A stretch of DNA of 26,946 nucleotides from an uncultured Acetatifactor sp. (GTDB lineage: Bacteria > Bacillota > Clostridia > Lachnospirales > Lachnospiraceae). This document shows, one piece after another, positions 1 through 6,745 of the stretch (the first letter of the stretch is position 1; the number at the start of each line of letters is the position of its first letter). The position numbers and the translations under genes were made by a program. Location of the stretch: positions 1 to 26,946 of the forward strand of contig CAKRRD010000044.1 in NCBI GenBank assembly GCA_934394815.1, read 5' to 3'. The notes under the pieces are model-generated. The model saw nothing but the letters and a program-made list of their open reading frames with translations. It had not been told where the DNA came from and ran no database searches.

Positions 1-516
1 CTGGAAGGAATCGGGGAAGATACCGATAGAGAAGGACTGAAGGAGACACCGGAGCGGATCGGCAGGATGTATGAAGAAATCTGCGGCGGTATGGATCAGG
101 ACGCGGGAGAGCATCTGTCGAAGGTCTTCTCCGTAGACAATAACGAGATGGTGCTGGAGAAGGATATTACCTTCTATTCTATGTGCGAGCATCACCTGAT
201 GCCATTTTACGGCAAGGCTCATGTGGCATATATTCCCGATGGCAAGGTCGTGGGATTGAGTAAGCTGGCCCGGACGGTGGAGGTCTATGCCAGAAGATTA
301 CAGATCCAGGAGCGGATGACGGCGCAGATCGCGGACGATATCATGAAATATCTGGCACCTCAGGGTGTTATGGTAATGCTGGAAGCGGAGCATATGTGCA
401 TGACCATGCGCGGGATCAAAAAGCCCGGCAGTCAGACCGTGACTCTGGTGACCAGAGGGATTTTTGCGGAGAATAAGGAATTGCAGGACAGATTTTTACA
501 GCTGGTAAAACGGTAA
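1..516 (+). CDS. folE: GTP cyclohydrolase I, 5' end outside the window
   Basis: Converts GTP to 7,8-dihydroneopterin triphosphate, the first step of folate synthesis, in the cytoplasm. The frame is open from base 1 ([13 protein letters not shown]... precedes the first Met at 67), so the gene enters from the left and the Met at 67 is internal; about 171 codons are visible. The zinc and catalytic residues are present: Cys-Glu-His-His at 184-195 and the second Cys at 397-399 in the HMCMTMRG stretch, followed by the family's GSQTVT and TRG elements near the C-terminus. The gene stops at 514-516, 5 bases before the next gene, which opens a folate operon (HD protein, folP, folB-folK). Family assignment is secure; the missing N-terminus is probably only a few tens of residues judging from the usual ~185-220 aa. 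Confidence 0.97.
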   Translation: MEGIGEDTDREGLKETPERIGRMYEEICGGMDQDAGEHLSKVFSVDNNEMVLEKDITFYSMCEHHLMPFYGKAHVAYIPDGKVVGLSKLARTVEVYARRLQIQERMTAQIADDIMKYLAPQGVMVMLEAEHMCMTMRGIKKPGSQTVTLVTRGIFAENKELQDRFLQLVKR

Positions 517-521
517 AGATT

Positions 522-1004
522 ATGGATAGAATTGATAAAATATTAAATCACGATTTGTTTTTATACCATTTAGAACAGAACAATACGGCAGAAGCAGACA
601 GACGCTTCTGCCGTCATGGTATGGTACATTTTCTGGATGTGGCCAGGATCGGTACGATCATAGCGCTGGAGGAAGGGTTTAAGATCAACCGGGAATGGAT
701 CTATGCGGCGGCACTGCTCCACGATTGTGGGAAACATGAACAGTACGAGAATGGCATTCCGCATGAGCAGGCCAGTGCACGGATCGCGCCGGAGATTCTG
801 AAGACTTGTGGATTCAATGATGAAGAAACGGGTGTTATTGTAACAGCGATCTCCAGACACCGGGATCCTGAGGCGGCGAAGGAGAAGAATCTAAATGGCA
901 TCCTGTATCGGGCGGATAAGGCAAGCCGTGCCTGCTTTGCGTGCGATGCAGAGAAGGATTGCAACTGGAAAGACGGCAAGAAGAACCTGACAATTAAGTA
1001 TTGA
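522..1004 (+). CDS. HD-domain phosphohydrolase in the folate operon
   Basis: A 160-aa soluble protein of the HD metal-dependent phosphohydrolase superfamily. Visible elements are a first His in RHGMVHF (about residue 32), the HD pair in ALLHDCGKHE (about 67-68), and a later His in ISRHRDP (about 112). The C-terminus has a small Cys cluster, ACFACDAEKDCNW (about 138-148), which could bind metal. It starts 5 bases after folE and is followed 51 bases later by folP, so it is very likely co-transcribed with folate genes. The substrate is unknown. Position suggests a role on a pterin phosphate, for example removing phosphates from dihydroneopterin triphosphate, a step for which no Nudix protein is seen here; that is inference. 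The start codon has only a weak ribosome site, consistent with translational coupling to folE. Confidence 0.85.
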   Translation: MDRIDKILNHDLFLYHLEQNNTAEADRRFCRHGMVHFLDVARIGTIIALEEGFKINREWIYAAALLHDCGKHEQYENGIPHEQASARIAPEILKTCGFNDEETGVIVTAISRHRDPEAAKEKNLNGILYRADKASRACFACDAEKDCNWKDGKKNLTIKY

Positions 1005-1055
1005 TTGGTGTCGGGAACATCATAAATAATATTAAGAAACGTGGGGAGAAGACAA

Positions 1056-1868
1056 ATGAAGATTGGCAACAGAGAGTTTCAGACTAAGGGACATACTTAT
1101 GTAATGGGAATCCTGAATGTGACCCCGGATTCTTTTTCCGACGGAGGAAAGTGGAATGACAGAGACCGGGCATTGAAGCATGTGGAAGAAATGATCGCTG
1201 AGGGGATGGATATTGTGGATATCGGCGGAGAATCCACCAGACCGGGTTATACCCTGTTATCCGATGAAGAGGAGATTGCCAGAGTCGTACCCATGATCGA
1301 GGCGGTGAAGGCAAATTTTGACATTCCTATTTCCCTGGACACCTACAAAAGCGGAGTGGCAGAGGCAGGAATCCGTGCGGGGGCGGATCTCATCAATGAT
1401 ATCTGGGGCTTGAAATATGATAACCGTATGGCAGAGGTTATTGCGAAGAGCGGTCTGCCCTGTTGTCTGATGCATAACCGTAAAGAAGCGGATTATCGGG
1501 ATTTCATGCAGGATGTGGCAGCGGATCTGGCGGACACGATCCATCTGGCGGAAGCAGCAGGCATCGCGGATGAGAAGATCATCTTAGACCCCGGTGTGGG
1601 CTTCGGCAAGACCTATGAGAATAATCTGGAGATCATCAACTGTCTGGAAGAACTGAATATGTTCGGTTATCCGTTGCTTTTAGGATGCAGCCGTAAATCC
1701 GTGATCGGACTGACACTGGATCTGCCGGTGACGGAGAGAGTGGAGGGGACGCTTGTGACCACTATGTTCGGTGTCCAGAAGGGATGTATGTTCGTCCGTG
1801 TGCATGATGTGAAGGAAAATGTCCGCACCATTAAAATGTGTGAAGCTATTTTAAACAGCGGAAACTGA
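1056..1868 (+). CDS. folP: Dihydropteroate synthase
   Basis: Condenses 6-hydroxymethyl-dihydropterin pyrophosphate with p-aminobenzoate to give dihydropteroate; this is the sulfonamide target. The 270-aa product carries both family signatures: GILNVTPDSFSDGG near residue 18 and DIGGESTRPG near 57. It also has SLDTYK, NDIWG, MHNR, DPGVGFGKT, GCSRKS and the C-terminal RVHDV with the conserved Arg-His. I chose ATG 1056 because GGGGAGAAG (1042-1050) lies at ideal spacing upstream; an in-frame GTG at 1041 would put that site inside the gene. It is flanked by the HD protein and folB-folK in the same direction. Family assignment is secure. Confidence 0.96.
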   Translation: MKIGNREFQTKGHTYVMGILNVTPDSFSDGGKWNDRDRALKHVEEMIAEGMDIVDIGGESTRPGYTLLSDEEEIARVVPMIEAVKANFDIPISLDTYKSGVAEAGIRAGADLINDIWGLKYDNRMAEVIAKSGLPCCLMHNRKEADYRDFMQDVAADLADTIHLAEAAGIADEKIILDPGVGFGKTYENNLEIINCLEELNMFGYPLLLGCSRKSVIGLTLDLPVTERVEGTLVTTMFGVQKGCMFVRVHDVKENVRTIKMCEAILNSGN

Positions 1869-1907
1869 TATTTTGCGAAGAAGCGTTGGGAAAGGCGGAG
1901 TCGGCAA

Positions 1908-2765
1908 ATGAAAAACGGCACTTATGAGGACCAGATCCGTATCGAAGAACTGGAAGTATATGCGCATCACGGCGTATATCCGGAAGAAAATGAAAAAGGA
2001 CAGCATTTTTATGTGAATGCCACGTTATATACCAATACCCGTCCGGCAGGACTGGCAGACGACCTGAGTCTGTCCACCAATTACGGAGAGGTCTGTCAGT
2101 TTATCTCAGAGTACATGCAGCAGCATACTTTTCAACTGATCGAAACGGTGGCGGAGCGGACTGCTTACGAAGTATTACAGCATTTTCCGCTGGTACAGGG
2201 ACTGGATCTGGAGATCCGTAAGCCCGAGGCTCCGATCCCTCTTCCCTTTGGCAGTGTGTCTGTGGCAATTCACAGGGAATGGCATGTGGCCTATATTGCC
2301 GTGGGATCCAATATGGGGGACAGCAGAGAGCATATTGCACAGGCACTGAGACAGCTGGAGAAGCATAAGGACATTCAGGTCACGAAAGTATCGGAACTGT
2401 TGGAGACGCTGCCCTATGGTGGTGTGGAGCAGGATAACTTCGTAAACGGAATGTTTGAGATCCGGACATTGCTGACACCGGAAGAATTGCTGCAGGAGCT
2501 GCATAGAATGGAAGCTTCGGAAGGCCGGGAGCGTAAGATCCACTGGGGTCCCCGGACACTGGATCTGGATATTGTTTTTTATGATGATCTGATCTACAGT
2601 TCTGAGGATCTGGTGATTCCCCATGTAGATATGGAGAACCGCTATTTTGTATTGAAGCCCTTGTGTGAACTGGCACCGCATCTTCGCCATCCCATCACCC
2701 ATAAGACTGTAACACAGATGCTGTCAGAACTTCCCGTGGATCTTACGGAAGGAAGCGAAGCGTAA
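1908..2765 (+). CDS. folB-folK: FolB-FolK fusion: dihydroneopterin aldolase / HPPK
   Basis: A 285-aa bifunctional folate enzyme. Residues about 5-122 are dihydroneopterin aldolase (FolB): IRIEELEVYAHHGVYPEE at the start, STNYGEV in the middle, LIETVAER and a final KPEAPIPLPFGSV segment. Residues about 127-285 are 6-hydroxymethyl-7,8-dihydropterin pyrophosphokinase (FolK): YIAVGSNMGD, ERKIHWGPRTLDLDIVFYD (ATP and magnesium site with the two Asp) and the IPHVDMENRYFVLKPL segment. Together the two halves make the pterin pyrophosphate used by FolP just upstream. Start ATG 1908 is preceded by AAAGGCGG at 1891-1898. The last 23 bases overlap the convergent Gx transporter gene, so no stand-alone terminator fits between them. 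Confidence 0.95.
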   Translation: MKNGTYEDQIRIEELEVYAHHGVYPEENEKGQHFYVNATLYTNTRPAGLADDLSLSTNYGEVCQFISEYMQQHTFQLIETVAERTAYEVLQHFPLVQGLDLEIRKPEAPIPLPFGSVSVAIHREWHVAYIAVGSNMGDSREHIAQALRQLEKHKDIQVTKVSELLETLPYGGVEQDNFVNGMFEIRTLLTPEELLQELHRMEASEGRERKIHWGPRTLDLDIVFYDDLIYSSEDLVIPHVDMENRYFVLKPLCELAPHLRHPITHKTVTQMLSELPVDLTEGSEA

Positions 2766-3240
2766 AACGGGCACAGAGACCGATGAACAGTCCGGTTACC
2801 AGACCGCTTAACAGTAAAAACGGCAGATAGACAAGCACGGCAGGAACGGAAGTCAGTAAAAACGCAATACTGATCTGCCCCAGATTATGAAAAACAGCTC
2901 CGGTCATGCTGGCCAGAAACAGGTAATGCCCGTGCAGCAGCCGCTTTACAAGCGTCATGGCCAATAGGCATAGTATTCCGCCGGAGAGGCTGTACAGGAG
3001 ACTGATGGCTTGACCGAAGAACATGGAGGCCAGCAGGATCCGCACCAGAAGCACGGAAAAGGCATCTTTTGCGGAATATTTCCATAGAACAACAAGCGTT
3101 ATTATATTGGCAAGCCCCAGTTTGATGCCGGGAATGGGGACAATGGGGGGCAGAGCACTCTCCACGGCATACAGCGCCAGTGCAATGGCAGCCAGCAGGG
3201 AAAGTGCCGTCAGTTTTTTGGTGTTTACAGGTGGTTTCAT
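2743..3240 (-). CDS. Gx transporter family membrane protein
   Basis: A 165-aa polytopic membrane protein with about five hydrophobic segments, matching the family named Gx transporter or 'heptaprenyl diphosphate synthase component I' (Hpre_diP_synt_I). Recognisable parts are IPGIKLGLANIITL near residue 37, RILLASMFFGQ in the middle, and MTGAVFHNLGQ near 113. The annotated enzyme name is historical; the fold resembles small substrate-binding membrane subunits. The ATG at 3240 has ACGGAG six bases upstream on the minus strand. It follows the NusG-domain-II gene by 162 bases on the same strand and sits near an ApbE flavin transferase, a grouping also found in flavin-based electron transfer loci. 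Substrate is unknown. Confidence 0.85.
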   Translation of the reverse strand: MKPPVNTKKLTALSLLAAIALALYAVESALPPIVPIPGIKLGLANIITLVVLWKYSAKDAFSVLLVRILLASMFFGQAISLLYSLSGGILCLLAMTLVKRLLHGHYLFLASMTGAVFHNLGQISIAFLLTSVPAVLVYLPFLLLSGLVTGLFIGLCARFTLRFLP

Positions 3241-3402
3241 TCATATCTCCGTGTTTTTTGTAATTCGTAAGATCTGCGGTGTTTTAGGACCGTGGGCTTT
3301 AATACCGTGAAGGTTTGGCATCAGGGGGGAGCACCGGATGATTTCGAGTTGTGGATTAGGGCATCGTGTGGTTAGAATCATGCAGGCAAAAACGATGTCC
3401 CG

Positions 3403-3831
3403 TCAGTAGGCCACACCGTCCGGAACCTGTGCTGTGCCATCCGGAACGACAGCTTCCTCCCGTACCCGGATCACCAGCCGGTTGGGCAGACAGGTGATGG
3501 GAAGCAGGGAGGTGCTGATAAAGCCCTGATGTACGCAGATCTGATCCGGACAGGAGGCGGAGACGATGGCAATGCTGCCTGGGCGGACGCAGACGGTATT
3601 CGTGGCACCGGCATCACCGGGAACGTCAAAGGTATATTCAGCGGCCACGGTGTCAAGGCGGATAGTCTGTAATAATTCACCGTTCTGGTAAAGGTCGGCA
3701 TAGAGAGCCTGACCGCTTTCTGCAAAACTGTGAGAGACCACATAGATCCGGATACCGCAAAGGACGGCTGCTACAAGCAGAACTGCGGTAAGGAGAACGG
3801 CTCTTTTTCGATCATTCATGGAAACATTCAT
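3403..3831 (-). CDS. NusG domain II-containing exported protein
   Basis: A 142-aa protein with one N-terminal membrane segment (about residues 11-32) and an extracytoplasmic domain of the NusG domain II family. The diagnostic run is SASCPDQICVHQGFI (Cys94 and Cys99) followed by PITCLPNRLVI (Cys114). Despite the name it is not a transcription factor: it has no NGN domain and it is exported. Start ATG 3831 is preceded by AAAGGAG on the minus strand with spacing about 12; an alternative Met lies four codons downstream. The C-terminus has a small repeated VPDG motif. It is transcribed away from apbE, from a 54-base divergent gap, and toward the Gx transporter. The three conserved Cys could form a disulfide or bind a cofactor outside the cell; that is inference. 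Confidence 0.85.
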   Translation of the reverse strand: MNVSMNDRKRAVLLTAVLLVAAVLCGIRIYVVSHSFAESGQALYADLYQNGELLQTIRLDTVAAEYTFDVPGDAGATNTVCVRPGSIAIVSASCPDQICVHQGFISTSLLPITCLPNRLVIRVREEAVVPDGTAQVPDGVAY

Positions 3832-3861
3832 AGGAATGGAAAGCTCCTTTCTGATGTGAAC

Positions 3862-3890
3862 AGTATAGCAAAAGGAATGAAAAAAATGAA
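3862..3890 (-). promoter_or_regulatory. Candidate promoter for the NusG-II / Gx genes
   Basis: On the minus strand a TATACT -10 (3862-3867) lies 17 bases from a poor -35, TTCATT (3885-3890). It ends 31 bases before the ATG at 3831. The -35 overlaps the start of apbE, so divergent transcription would compete. The weak -35 keeps confidence low. Confidence 0.35.
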
Positions 3891-4977
3891 GAAGTATTTG
3901 AAAATATCCCGGATGGCGCGAGGGGCAGTGCTTCTGGCAATGCTCCCGATATTTTTTCTGGGGGGCTGCGGGCAGAGAACGGAATGCGAAAAAAGCGTAG
4001 ATACTGCCATGGGAACGGTGATTTCCCAGACGGTTTACCTGACCCGGAAAACTACGATTACGACGAAAAATGAAATAGATACAAAAATAACAGATGTTGT
4101 TCTACAAAAACTAAATGATCTGGAGCAGAAGGAACTCTCCTGGAGGCTGGAAAGTGCGGAAGTGGCTCGTATCAATGCGGCCGCAGGAGAGGGACCGGTA
4201 TCCATCTCCCCGGCCATGACAGAATGGCTGGAACGCTGCCTGCAGGTCTCGGCGGACAGCGAAGGAGCATTTGATGTCAGCATCGGCCGTCTCAGCCGTC
4301 TGTGGGATATTGATACCTGGGCGGCGGCCACAGATCCAGGGGACTATGAACTGCCGGGGCAGGAGGAGGTCACGCAGGCGCTTGCCACCGCAGGCTGGCA
4401 GGAGATTTCGCTGGAACCCCGGACGGACGGTGGTCTGGTGAGTATTCCCGCAGAAATGCAGTTAGATCTGGGAGCAGTGGGAAAAGGTGTGGCGCTGGAT
4501 GAGATCCGTGGGATTCTGGAAGAACATCCGGAAGTAAGCGGGGCGGTGATCTCTGCGGGAGGCAGCATTCTGACCTACGGAAGCAAACCGGAGGGCGGAG
4601 CCTGGCAGATCGCGGTAACAGATCCTTTAGATCCCTCTGACAGTGTGGGAATCCTGACACTGGACGGCGGGTGCTGTGTATCCACATCGGGAGACTACGA
4701 ACGGTACGTGGAGGTGGACGGGATCAGATACCATCACATTCTTGATCCCCGGACCGGCTCTCCGGCCCGCAGCGATGTGGCAGGGGTTACTATCGTGACG
4801 GCGGACGGTTTCTTAAGTGATGCACTGTCTACTGCCTGCTTTGTGCTGGGACAGGAGAAAGGGCAGAAGCTTCTGGAAAAATATGATGCGGAAGGGTTGT
4901 TCATCGATCATGAGGGAAACATTACCATGACAGAGGGCATGCAGCAATATTTCCATTTGTCGAATGCCCGGAAATAG
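3886..4977 (+). CDS. apbE: FAD:protein FMN transferase, lipoprotein (ApbE family)
   Basis: Covalently attaches FMN from FAD to Thr/Ser of extracytoplasmic redox proteins. The 363-aa product has a lipoprotein signal with lipobox FLGGC (Cys28), so it is anchored outside the membrane. Family motifs are AMGTVISQ near residue 45, AFDVSIGRLSRLWD, LDLGAVGKG, SAGGSI, HHILDPRTG (283-291) and the metal-binding SDALST with Asp312. I chose ATG 3886 because AAAGGA (3871-3876) is nine bases upstream; ATG 3877 would be too close, and longer in-frame extensions run into the divergent gene. It is divergent from the NusG-II and Gx genes. No FMN-binding-domain target protein or Rnf/Nqr gene is visible in the window, so the protein it flavinylates must be encoded elsewhere. 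Confidence 0.95.
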   Translation: MKKYLKISRMARGAVLLAMLPIFFLGGCGQRTECEKSVDTAMGTVISQTVYLTRKTTITTKNEIDTKITDVVLQKLNDLEQKELSWRLESAEVARINAAAGEGPVSISPAMTEWLERCLQVSADSEGAFDVSIGRLSRLWDIDTWAAATDPGDYELPGQEEVTQALATAGWQEISLEPRTDGGLVSIPAEMQLDLGAVGKGVALDEIRGILEEHPEVSGAVISAGGSILTYGSKPEGGAWQIAVTDPLDPSDSVGILTLDGGCCVSTSGDYERYVEVDGIRYHHILDPRTGSPARSDVAGVTIVTADGFLSDALSTACFVLGQEKGQKLLEKYDAEGLFIDHEGNITMTEGMQQYFHLSNARK

Positions 4978-4985
4978 TGTATAGT
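4957..4985 (+). promoter_or_regulatory. Candidate promoter for the ArsR-type regulator
   Basis: TTGTCG (4957-4962), a 17-base spacer and TATAGT (4980-4985) fit a sigma-A promoter. It overlaps the 3' end of apbE and would give a leader of about 70 bases before the regulator. I see no clear 12-2-12 SmtB-type operator around it. Confidence 0.5.
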
Positions 4986-5063
4986 AAATGTAGTTCACCG
5001 CAGATAACAGTCGGGCGGAAATGAAAAGTGTCCACTGATGACAGCGCAAGCATAGGGTAAATA

Positions 5064-5426
5064 ATGGAGATTAACATGGAAGAGAAGAACAGTTATCTTT
5101 CCGCAGATCCGGAAACTATCCGGCAGATTGATGAGAAGATGCCGCCGGAAGAGGAATTACAGGATCTCGCAGAGTTTTTTAAAGTATTTGGAGATGCCAC
5201 AAGATTAAAGATCCTGTCGGTCTTGTTATGCTCCGAGATGTGCGTATACGATATAGCCACGCTGCTGGGTATGTCCCAGTCTGCCATTTCCCATCAGTTA
5301 CGGGTATTGAAGCAGATGGATCTGGTGAAGAACCGCAGAGACGGCAAGACTATTTTCTATGCACTGGCGGATGACCATATCATCACGATCCTGAATCAGG
5401 GCCTGAATCATATCGAAGAAGGCTGA
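5064..5426 (+). CDS. ArsR/SmtB family metal-sensing repressor
   Basis: A 120-aa winged-helix repressor. The core VFGDATRLKILSVL, the SEMCVYDIA helix, the recognition helix MSQSAISHQLRVL and the wing RRDGKTIFYAL are all clear. The C-terminal helix has Asp103-x-His105, then His116 and Glu119 (D-x-H-x10-H-x2-E), which is the alpha-5 zinc site of SmtB/CzrA; Cys60 sits where SmtB and CadC carry alpha-3 ligands, though the full CadC Cys set is absent. Zinc or cobalt sensing is therefore the best guess. Two starts are possible: ATG 5064 (AGGG upstream) and ATG 5076 (GGAG six bases upstream); the longer is listed, and the numbering uses it. No metal efflux gene is adjacent, so its target lies elsewhere or it only autoregulates. 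Confidence 0.93.
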   Translation: MEINMEEKNSYLSADPETIRQIDEKMPPEEELQDLAEFFKVFGDATRLKILSVLLCSEMCVYDIATLLGMSQSAISHQLRVLKQMDLVKNRRDGKTIFYALADDHIITILNQGLNHIEEG

Positions 5427-5433
5427 AAATAAG

Positions 5434-5461
5434 AGCCGCAGGCAGAATGCCTGCGGCTTTT
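5434..5461. terminator. Bidirectional intrinsic terminator
   Basis: A perfect 11-bp stem (5434-5444 with 5448-5458) closes a GAA loop and is followed by TTTT on the plus strand. It lies between the ends of the convergent ArsR and DUF5050 genes. The minus-strand side has a looser T-rich tail, so it may serve both. Confidence 0.9.
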
Positions 5462-5481
5462 GCTGTCTATTGCCAGTACAA

Positions 5482-6507
5482 TTATTTTTTCAAAGCGTCC
5501 AGTGCAGCCTGTCTGGCTCCGTCGAAGATGCTGTAACCCTGGCTGCCTAAGGGGGAATGGTACCAGGAAGAGTCATCTCCGAACATCTGGAAGTAGACAT
5601 ACTGGGAAGTCATGTGAATGGCGGTATAATTGCCCTCGGCAATGACCCAGGAATCGCTTCCGTCATCCCGCATGCATTTCAGGCAGGCTTCCTCGCCGTT
5701 CACCTGATAGTACACATAGCCGTAACCTACATTAAAGCAGTCGATCCGCTCATTGGTCAGCACTTCGATCTCATTCCGGGACAGGGAATAACGGCACAGC
5801 CTGTAATCATTTTCCACGTCCATGTAGTAGACATAATCCCCTGTTACAATGGGATACCACAGATTACCATCCCATACAGTGGAGATATGGTCGGTTGCGG
5901 TATCCATGGCATAGAGATAATGATTGTCCTGGGTACCGTTGAAGTATATGGTGCCGTTTACCGCGCTGGCGGGATTGATCTGGAAGTCTGCCAGCTCCGT
6001 TTTGCCGGATTTGTCGATCTTCATACGGTAAAACAGAGGTCCGTTATCATCCACCGTCATGATATAGAGGCTGCTTCCCACCAGCTGGGCGGAGACAATG
6101 GGGTCTCTGGTAAGCCCGGTAACGTCACTGCCGTTTAATTTACAGCGGTTGAAGGAGCGCACGGTCCGCAGGGCACCGATCCCGGCATCCCCGGAGACTC
6201 CGGTCTGATAATAATAGAGGAATTTGCCTCCCGCCAGAATATTCTGTACGCAGGCATTCCCCAGCTTTTTGATGTTCTGCTCGGAAGGATCCATGGAATA
6301 CAGAGTCCCGCTGTCATAGACATTGGCAAAATATACCGTTCCGTCATACTCACAGAAGCTGCCGGAATTGTTCAGATTTCCGGCAGTGTTCCCCACGGTC
6401 TCCGGTGGATTGTCCGGAATCCGGTCCCCCACGATAGCAAAGGTGCCGATGACGATTACAAACAGGAGAAACGGAATCAGAATAAACAGGGCTTTTTTAT
6501 CTTTCAT
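5482..6507 (-). CDS. Membrane-anchored DUF5050 (propeller-like) protein
   Basis: A 341-aa protein with an N-terminal membrane segment (residues about 4-26, positive side inside) and an extracytoplasmic body built of repeated units of the form 'G-x-hydrophobic-Y-x-x-x-D ... L-Y-x-M', for example GTVYFANVYDSGTLYSMD and GTIYFNGTQDNHYLYAMD. This is the DUF5050 pattern, likely a beta-propeller. No catalytic motif is visible and its function is unknown. The first in-frame codon reported as Met at 6513 would be TTG; I chose ATG 6507, which has AAGGA six bases upstream on the minus strand. It is divergent from pheA with overlapping promoters and convergent with the ArsR gene across a shared terminator. 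Confidence 0.82.
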   Translation of the reverse strand: MKDKKALFILIPFLLFVIVIGTFAIVGDRIPDNPPETVGNTAGNLNNSGSFCEYDGTVYFANVYDSGTLYSMDPSEQNIKKLGNACVQNILAGGKFLYYYQTGVSGDAGIGALRTVRSFNRCKLNGSDVTGLTRDPIVSAQLVGSSLYIMTVDDNGPLFYRMKIDKSGKTELADFQINPASAVNGTIYFNGTQDNHYLYAMDTATDHISTVWDGNLWYPIVTGDYVYYMDVENDYRLCRYSLSRNEIEVLTNERIDCFNVGYGYVYYQVNGEEACLKCMRDDGSDSWVIAEGNYTAIHMTSQYVYFQMFGDDSSWYHSPLGSQGYSIFDGARQAALDALKK

Positions 6508-6549
6508 AAGCAATCCTTCTTTGTATGTAAAGTTTATGTAATATCTAAT

Positions 6550-6578
6550 ATTATACCGTGCTTCTTGCTTGCGAACAA
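6550..6578 (-). promoter_or_regulatory. Promoter for the DUF5050 gene
   Basis: On the minus strand TTGTTC (6573-6578), a 17-base spacer and a perfect TATAAT (6550-6555) fit a sigma-A promoter. Its -35 shares two bases with the -35 of the divergent pheA promoter. Confidence 0.65.
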
Positions 6579-6597
6579 GATGAAATTGAGATAGAAT
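6569..6597 (+). promoter_or_regulatory. Promoter for pheA
   Basis: TTGCGA (6569-6574), a 17-base spacer and TAGAAT (6592-6597) fit a sigma-A promoter. It implies a leader of about 140 bases before the pheA start. It overlaps the divergent DUF5050 promoter, so the two probably exclude each other. Confidence 0.6.
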
Positions 6598-6650
6598 GTA
6601 ACTATTCGAAGCCTCAGTGAGATTGTTTTACAAGGGGTTCGGAAGCGTTA

Positions 6651-6676
6651 CATTTGGAATCAGTGGATTCCGAATG
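6651..6676 (+). promoter_or_regulatory. Hairpin in the pheA leader
   Basis: An 11-bp stem with one G-T wobble (6651-6661 with 6666-6676) closes an AGTG loop in the untranslated leader of pheA. A second inverted repeat (6682-6688 with 6709-6715, 20-base loop) follows. There is no T-run after either, so neither is an intrinsic terminator; an attenuation or RNA-stability role is possible but unproven. Confidence 0.4.
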
Positions 6677-6745
6677 CTTGAGAATTGCGGAAGCTGCGAT
6701 GCGGCGGAGCAATTCGTGGATATCAAGTCAGTTAAGGAGAACAGC

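Noticed and set aside
3730..3885. Longer ApbE start inside the divergent NusG-II gene
   Set aside because: A longer frame would overlap the opposite gene by about 100 bases and bury the lipoprotein signal; the signal peptide only works from 3877 or 3886.
5557..6138. 193-codon open frame on the plus strand opposite the DUF5050 gene
   Set aside because: It is antisense to a gene with a clear membrane anchor and repeat pattern, has no ribosome site, and its composition mirrors the opposite strand.
6514..6745. T-box riboswitch upstream of pheA
   Set aside because: The conserved T-box sequence (AGGGTGGNACCGCG) and a following terminator are absent, although a Phe-specific T-box would have made sense.
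6617..6745. N-terminal extension of PheA starting at GTG 6617
   Set aside because: The ribosome site at 6734-6740 and the alignment of chorismate mutase active residues fix the start at 6746. The extension has no ribosome site and matches no domain.
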